10,286 nucleotides of DNA from contig CAMCUE010000023.1 of assembly GCA_945878705.1 (NCBI GenBank), positions 1-10,286 of the forward strand, given 5' to 3'. Source of the stretch: Ferrithrix thermotolerans DSM 19514. GTDB taxonomy: Bacteria; Actinomycetota; Acidimicrobiia; Acidimicrobiales; Ilumatobacteraceae. The position numbers were made by a program, and so were the translations under genes. Numbering within the stretch: position 1 is the stretch's first letter; the number at the start of each line of letters is the position of its first letter. The notes beneath the pieces are model-generated. The model was not told the origin of the DNA, made no database searches, and was given only the letters and a program-made list of their open reading frames with translations. Shown here in pieces: positions 7,901 through 10,286 of this stretch.

Positions 7901-9488
7901 GCTGATTAGCCCTCCGCCGCATCACGATATTTATTCAATTGAAGATCTCAAACAATTGATTCATGATCTCAAGAACTCAAACCCTGTTGCAAGAATTCAC
8001 GTGAAACTTGTGGCTGAAGTCGGAGTAGGCACTGTTGCTGCTGGGGTAGCGAAAGCTAAAGCAGATGTGGTCTTGATTTCAGGCCACGACGGAGGAACTG
8101 GAGCATCACCTCTGACTTCGTTGAAGCACGCCGGCGCACCATGGGAACTCGGTCTTGCTGAAACTCAGCAGACATTGATGCTTAATGGCCTTCGCGACCG
8201 GATTGTCGTGCAGACCGATGGGCAAATGAAAACTGGTCGTGACGTGATAATCGCTGCGTTGCTGGGTGCCGAAGAGTTTGGTTTTGCGACTGCGCCGCTA
8301 GTTGTCAGTGGTTGTGTGATGATGCGGGTTTGCCATCTTGACACTTGTCCCGTTGGGATAGCCACCCAGAACCCAGAGTTGCGCGCAAAGTTTTCAGGTA
8401 AACCAGAATTTTTGACGAATTTTTTCGAATTTATTGCCACGGAAGTGCGAGAGTATTTAGCGCAACTCGGTTTCCGCAGTTTGCAAGAAGCAGTTGGTCG
8501 TGTTGAGATGCTGAATTCAAAACACGCTGTTGATCACTGGAAGGCGCGTGGATTAGATATTTCATCTATCTTGGCTATTCCACAAAATCCCTACAATCAA
8601 ACGCCGTATCACTCGACACCGCAAGACCACGGTCTCGTTGATGCTCTTGACAATGAATTGATTGCAAAATGTGACAGTGCCTTGAAAACTGCTCAGCCAA
8701 TTGCGCTTGAGTATTCGATTAACAATACGAATCGCACGGTCGGCACGATGCTCGGCTACGAAGTTACAAAACGATTTGGTGCAATCGGTTTGCCAGACGC
8801 GACAATCAAACTTCATTTCAAAGGTTCCGCTGGTCAAAGTTTTGGTGCGTTTATCCCGAATGGGATCGAATTGCATCTAGAAGGAGACTCGAATGACTAC
8901 TTGGGCAAAGGTTTATCGGGTGGGCGAATAATTGTGCACCCAGACAAACGGGCGAGGTTTGTCGCTCACGAAAATGTAATCGCAGGCAATGTGATTGCTT
9001 ACGGCGCAACCAGTGGCGAAATATTTATCTCGGGCATTGTTGGTGAGCGATTTTGTGTCCGCAACTCAGGGGCAACTGCAGTTGTCGAAGGCGTTGGCGA
9101 TCATGGATGCGAATATATGACTGGTGGGCGAGTGGTGGTACTCGGCGCGACTGGGCGAAATTTCGCTGCAGGAATGTCCGGTGGAATCGCCTATGTGTAT
9201 GACGATGTAGATGACACGAGCACCAATTTTGAATCTCGTGTCAACACTGAACTTGTTGATTTAGTCGCTCTTGAGAGCAACGATTTGGTTTGGCTTGAGC
9301 AAATAATTAGTCGGCATCTCGCATTGACAAACTCTGCGCGAGCTCAAGAGGTGCTCGCAGACTGGAAAGTCGCACAGACAAAAATTCGCAAAGTATTGCC
9401 CCGTGATTATGCACGAGTCATTGCAGAAATTGAAAAACAAAATTTGACTGAGAATGCAAAGAAAGTTGTTGTAACGGCTCATGGGTGA
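4926..9488 (+). CDS. gltB: Glutamate synthase large subunit (GltB, ferredoxin/NADPH-type alpha chain)
   Basis: Large subunit of GOGAT: it hydrolyses glutamine and transfers the ammonia to 2-oxoglutarate, giving two glutamates, with electrons supplied by GltD. Length 1520 residues is normal. Domains: class II amidotransferase with nucleophile Cys20, freed by removal of a 19-residue propeptide, plus [17 protein letters not shown] (222 on) and His244-Asn245-Gly246; a central domain (about 480-780); the FMN-binding synthase barrel (about 830-1200), with [26 protein letters not shown] and [10 protein letters not shown]; 3Fe-4S ligands Cys1130, Cys1136 and Cys1141 in the C-x5-C-x4-C pattern; and the C-terminal GXGXG beta-helix (about 1265-1430). 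The TTG start at 4926 is chosen because AGGG (4913-4916) lies nine bases upstream and because it leaves a typical short propeptide before the cysteine. It overlaps gltD by eight bases, indicating an operon. No frameshift or missing catalytic residue seen. Confidence 0.98.
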   Translation: MQDLPQAIGLYDPRFEHDSCGVSFVVDMHGRASHEIVATGLGALCSMEHRGATGAETQTGDGAGLLLQIPHKFLDAVTQFDLPSVGSYGVGMAFLPSDDELANKARQSIESIVAQQNLQTLGWRNVPVNPSCLGASAHRVMPAFMQFFVCDPSGSKLIDLDRKLFILRKRIEHELPDEQKTYFPSLSSRTLIYKGMLTTPELQIFFEDLIDERIESALVLVHSRFSTNTFPSWPLAHPYRYIAHNGEINTVQGNRNWMRTRESLLATELIPDLEKAFPICTVGGSDSASFDEVLELLHLSGRSLPHAMLMMIPEAWENSKTMSETKRAFYRYHGSLIEPWDGPASVAFTDGTIIGAVLDRNGLRPSRYWVTEDDLVIMASEVGVVNIDPARVKIKGRLQPGKMLLVDTAQGRIISDEEIKESLAAQAPYAQWLADGQVELKNLVDREHVVFSHDSVLRRQQVFGYSHEELKLIIAPTALTGTEPIGSMGTDTPIAVLSTRPRLLFDYFSQLFAQVTNPPLDAIREEIVTSVGSTCGPESNLLFATGENCKQLVLPFPIIDNDELAKIIHINDDDSFNQLKSKVISGLYRVANGAQAMRDALDEIRRNVVQAINDGARIIVLSDRNSDEVFAPIPSLLLTSAVHHHLIREKQRTKVGLIVECGDAREVHHMALLIGYGAGAINPYLAFESIEDMVVADDSTGMFGLGTITAKTAIKNYIKASGKGVLKVMSKMGVSTVASYTGAQIFEAIGLSTEVVDEFFTGTVSRLGGISLDEIAREVSARHSVAHPTRPDQRRHRQLELGGEYQWRREGEHHLFNPDTVYRLQHATRTGRYDIFKQYTKSVDDQSRVLATLRGLFEFAQAKNPISIDEVEPVSEIVKRFSTGAMSYGSISAEAHETLAIAMNRIGAKSNTGEGGEDAERYLPMPNGDSKRSAIKQVASARFGVTSEYLVNADDLQIKMAQGAKPGEGGQLPAHKVYPWIAKTRYSTAGVGLISPPPHHDIYSIEDLKQLIHDLKNSNPVARIHVKLVAEVGVGTVAAGVAKAKADVVLISGHDGGTGASPLTSLKHAGAPWELGLAETQQTLMLNGLRDRIVVQTDGQMKTGRDVIIAALLGAEEFGFATAPLVVSGCVMMRVCHLDTCPVGIATQNPELRAKFSGKPEFLTNFFEFIATEVREYLAQLGFRSLQEAVGRVEMLNSKHAVDHWKARGLDISSILAIPQNPYNQTPYHSTPQDHGLVDALDNELIAKCDSALKTAQPIALEYSINNTNRTVGTMLGYEVTKRFGAIGLPDATIKLHFKGSAGQSFGAFIPNGIELHLEGDSNDYLGKGLSGGRIIVHPDKRARFVAHENVIAGNVIAYGATSGEIFISGIVGERFCVRNSGATAVVEGVGDHGCEYMTGGRVVVLGATGRNFAAGMSGGIAYVYDDVDDTSTNFESRVNTELVDLVALESNDLVWLEQIISRHLALTNSARAQEVLADWKVAQTKIRKVLPRDYARVIAEIEKQNLTENAKKVVVTAHG

Positions 9489-10286
9489 ACCAACAGGATT
9501 TTTAAAGTGGGATCGCGCGACACCTAAGCGCAGAAAAATAGAAATTCGAATTCAAGATTGGAATGAGGTCTACGAAAAGTTCCCGGACGAAGATTTAAAG
9601 CATCAGGCAGGTCGGTGTATGGATTGTGGAATACCTTTCTGCAATAACGGCTGTCCGCTAGGTAATTTAATCCCAGACTGGAACGACCTTGTCTATCGCG
9701 GTCATTGGAAAGATGCTGTTGAAAGATTGCATGCGACAAATAACTTTCCAGAATTTACGGGTCGGTTGTGTCCAGCCCCGTGTGAGTCGGCTTGCGTGCT
9801 GGGTATTAACTCTGATGCAGTGACAATCAAGCAAGTTGAAGTTGAAATAATCGATCGGGCGTGGAGTGAAGGGTGGGTTGCTCCGCAAGTTCCGACAAAA
9901 AAGACAGGCAAGCGGGTCGTCGTGATTGGTTCTGGGCCAGCCGGTCTTGCTTGTGCTCAGCAACTTACTCGCGTGGGTCACGATGTCGTTGTGCTTGAAC
10001 GAGCCGATCGAATTGGTGGATTATTGAGATACGGAATCCCAGAATTCAAAATGGAAAAACGACATATTGACCGGCGCCTTGATCAGATGCGAAGTGAAGG
10101 AACCATTTTTCGGACGAATGCAATAGTTGGTGAGAACGTAGACATTGATGTTCTCGTCGCATCAAACGATGCAGTTGTGTTGGCATGCGGTGCGACTGCA
10201 GCTCGTGACTTGCCTGTTGACGGTCGGCAATTAAATGGAATCCACCAAGCAATGGAGTTTTTGCCACCAGCGAATAAAGTTCAACA
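9481..10286 (+). CDS. gltD: Glutamate synthase small subunit (GltD, NADPH-dependent beta chain), 3' truncated by window
   Basis: FAD/iron-sulfur subunit passing electrons from NADPH to the GltB clusters and FMN. 268 codons are visible of a family length near 480; the frame is open to the window edge. The N-terminal ferredoxin-like domain shows two cysteine groups: Cys46, Cys49, Cys54 and Cys58 in [14 protein letters not shown], and Cys97, Cys101 and Cys105 in CPAPCESAC. The FAD Rossmann motif [14 protein letters not shown] has Gly150, Gly152 and Gly155, followed by the acidic end of strand 2 ([11 protein letters not shown]) and [10 protein letters not shown], all standard for GltD. The NADPH-binding half lies outside the window. 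The ATG at 9481 overlaps the gltB stop (ATGGGTGA), and no strong ribosome site is evident, so translational coupling to gltB is likely and would help keep the subunits in equal amounts. Confidence 0.95.
   Translation, partial: MGEPTGFLKWDRATPKRRKIEIRIQDWNEVYEKFPDEDLKHQAGRCMDCGIPFCNNGCPLGNLIPDWNDLVYRGHWKDAVERLHATNNFPEFTGRLCPAPCESACVLGINSDAVTIKQVEVEIIDRAWSEGWVAPQVPTKKTGKRVVVIGSGPAGLACAQQLTRVGHDVVVLERADRIGGLLRYGIPEFKMEKRHIDRRLDQMRSEGTIFRTNAIVGENVDIDVLVASNDAVVLACGATAARDLPVDGRQLNGIHQAMEFLPPANKVQ

Noticed and set aside
1..10286. Mobile elements, CRISPR arrays, tRNA/rRNA, defence or biosynthetic clusters
   Set aside because: None seen; all large genes are intact core-metabolism or regulatory genes and base composition looks uniform by eye.

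Overview
The window looks like a chromosomal housekeeping segment from a bacterium, most likely an actinomycete (Actinomycetota) of moderate G+C with compact intergenic regions. The lineage call is an inference. It rests on a two-hairpin, C-loop RNA resembling the actinobacterial 6C family, frequent TTG/GTG start codons, and the style of the nitroreductase, crotonase and GltB proteins. A low-to-mid-GC aquatic lineage such as Acidimicrobiia or an acI-type group would fit, but species cannot be read from the sequence.

Layout: positions 1-160 hold a candidate small RNA on the + strand. It has a possible -10 box, two hairpins with the identical loop UCCCCCA, a GC-rich terminator-like hairpin and an AT-rich backup hairpin with a T-run. 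It converges on the 3' end of a complete aconitase gene (acn, - strand, 151-2418). Divergent from acn is a HutC/UTRA-type GntR regulator (about 2466-3224). The short acn/GntR intergenic segment carries a G-run that is both a plausible Shine-Dalgarno of the regulator and an exact complement of the small-RNA loops. A palindrome suited to GntR autoregulation overlaps the regulator's first codons. A convergent nitroreductase (3244-3891, -) follows, with its stop inside a 13-bp tandem duplication, then a divergent crotonase-fold acyl-CoA enzyme (3980-4843, +). The rest is the glutamate synthase operon: a complete gltB (4926-9488) overlapping by 8 bases the start of gltD (9481 onward), which is cut by the window edge.

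Functionally, acn (citrate to isocitrate) and gltBD (2-oxoglutarate plus glutamine to two glutamates) sit on the carbon/nitrogen junction around 2-oxoglutarate. The regulator is placed to control acn and itself. I see no mobile element, CRISPR array, tRNA or rRNA, and no novel multi-gene system. The most interesting material is the 6C-like RNA and its possible target in the acn/GntR control region.
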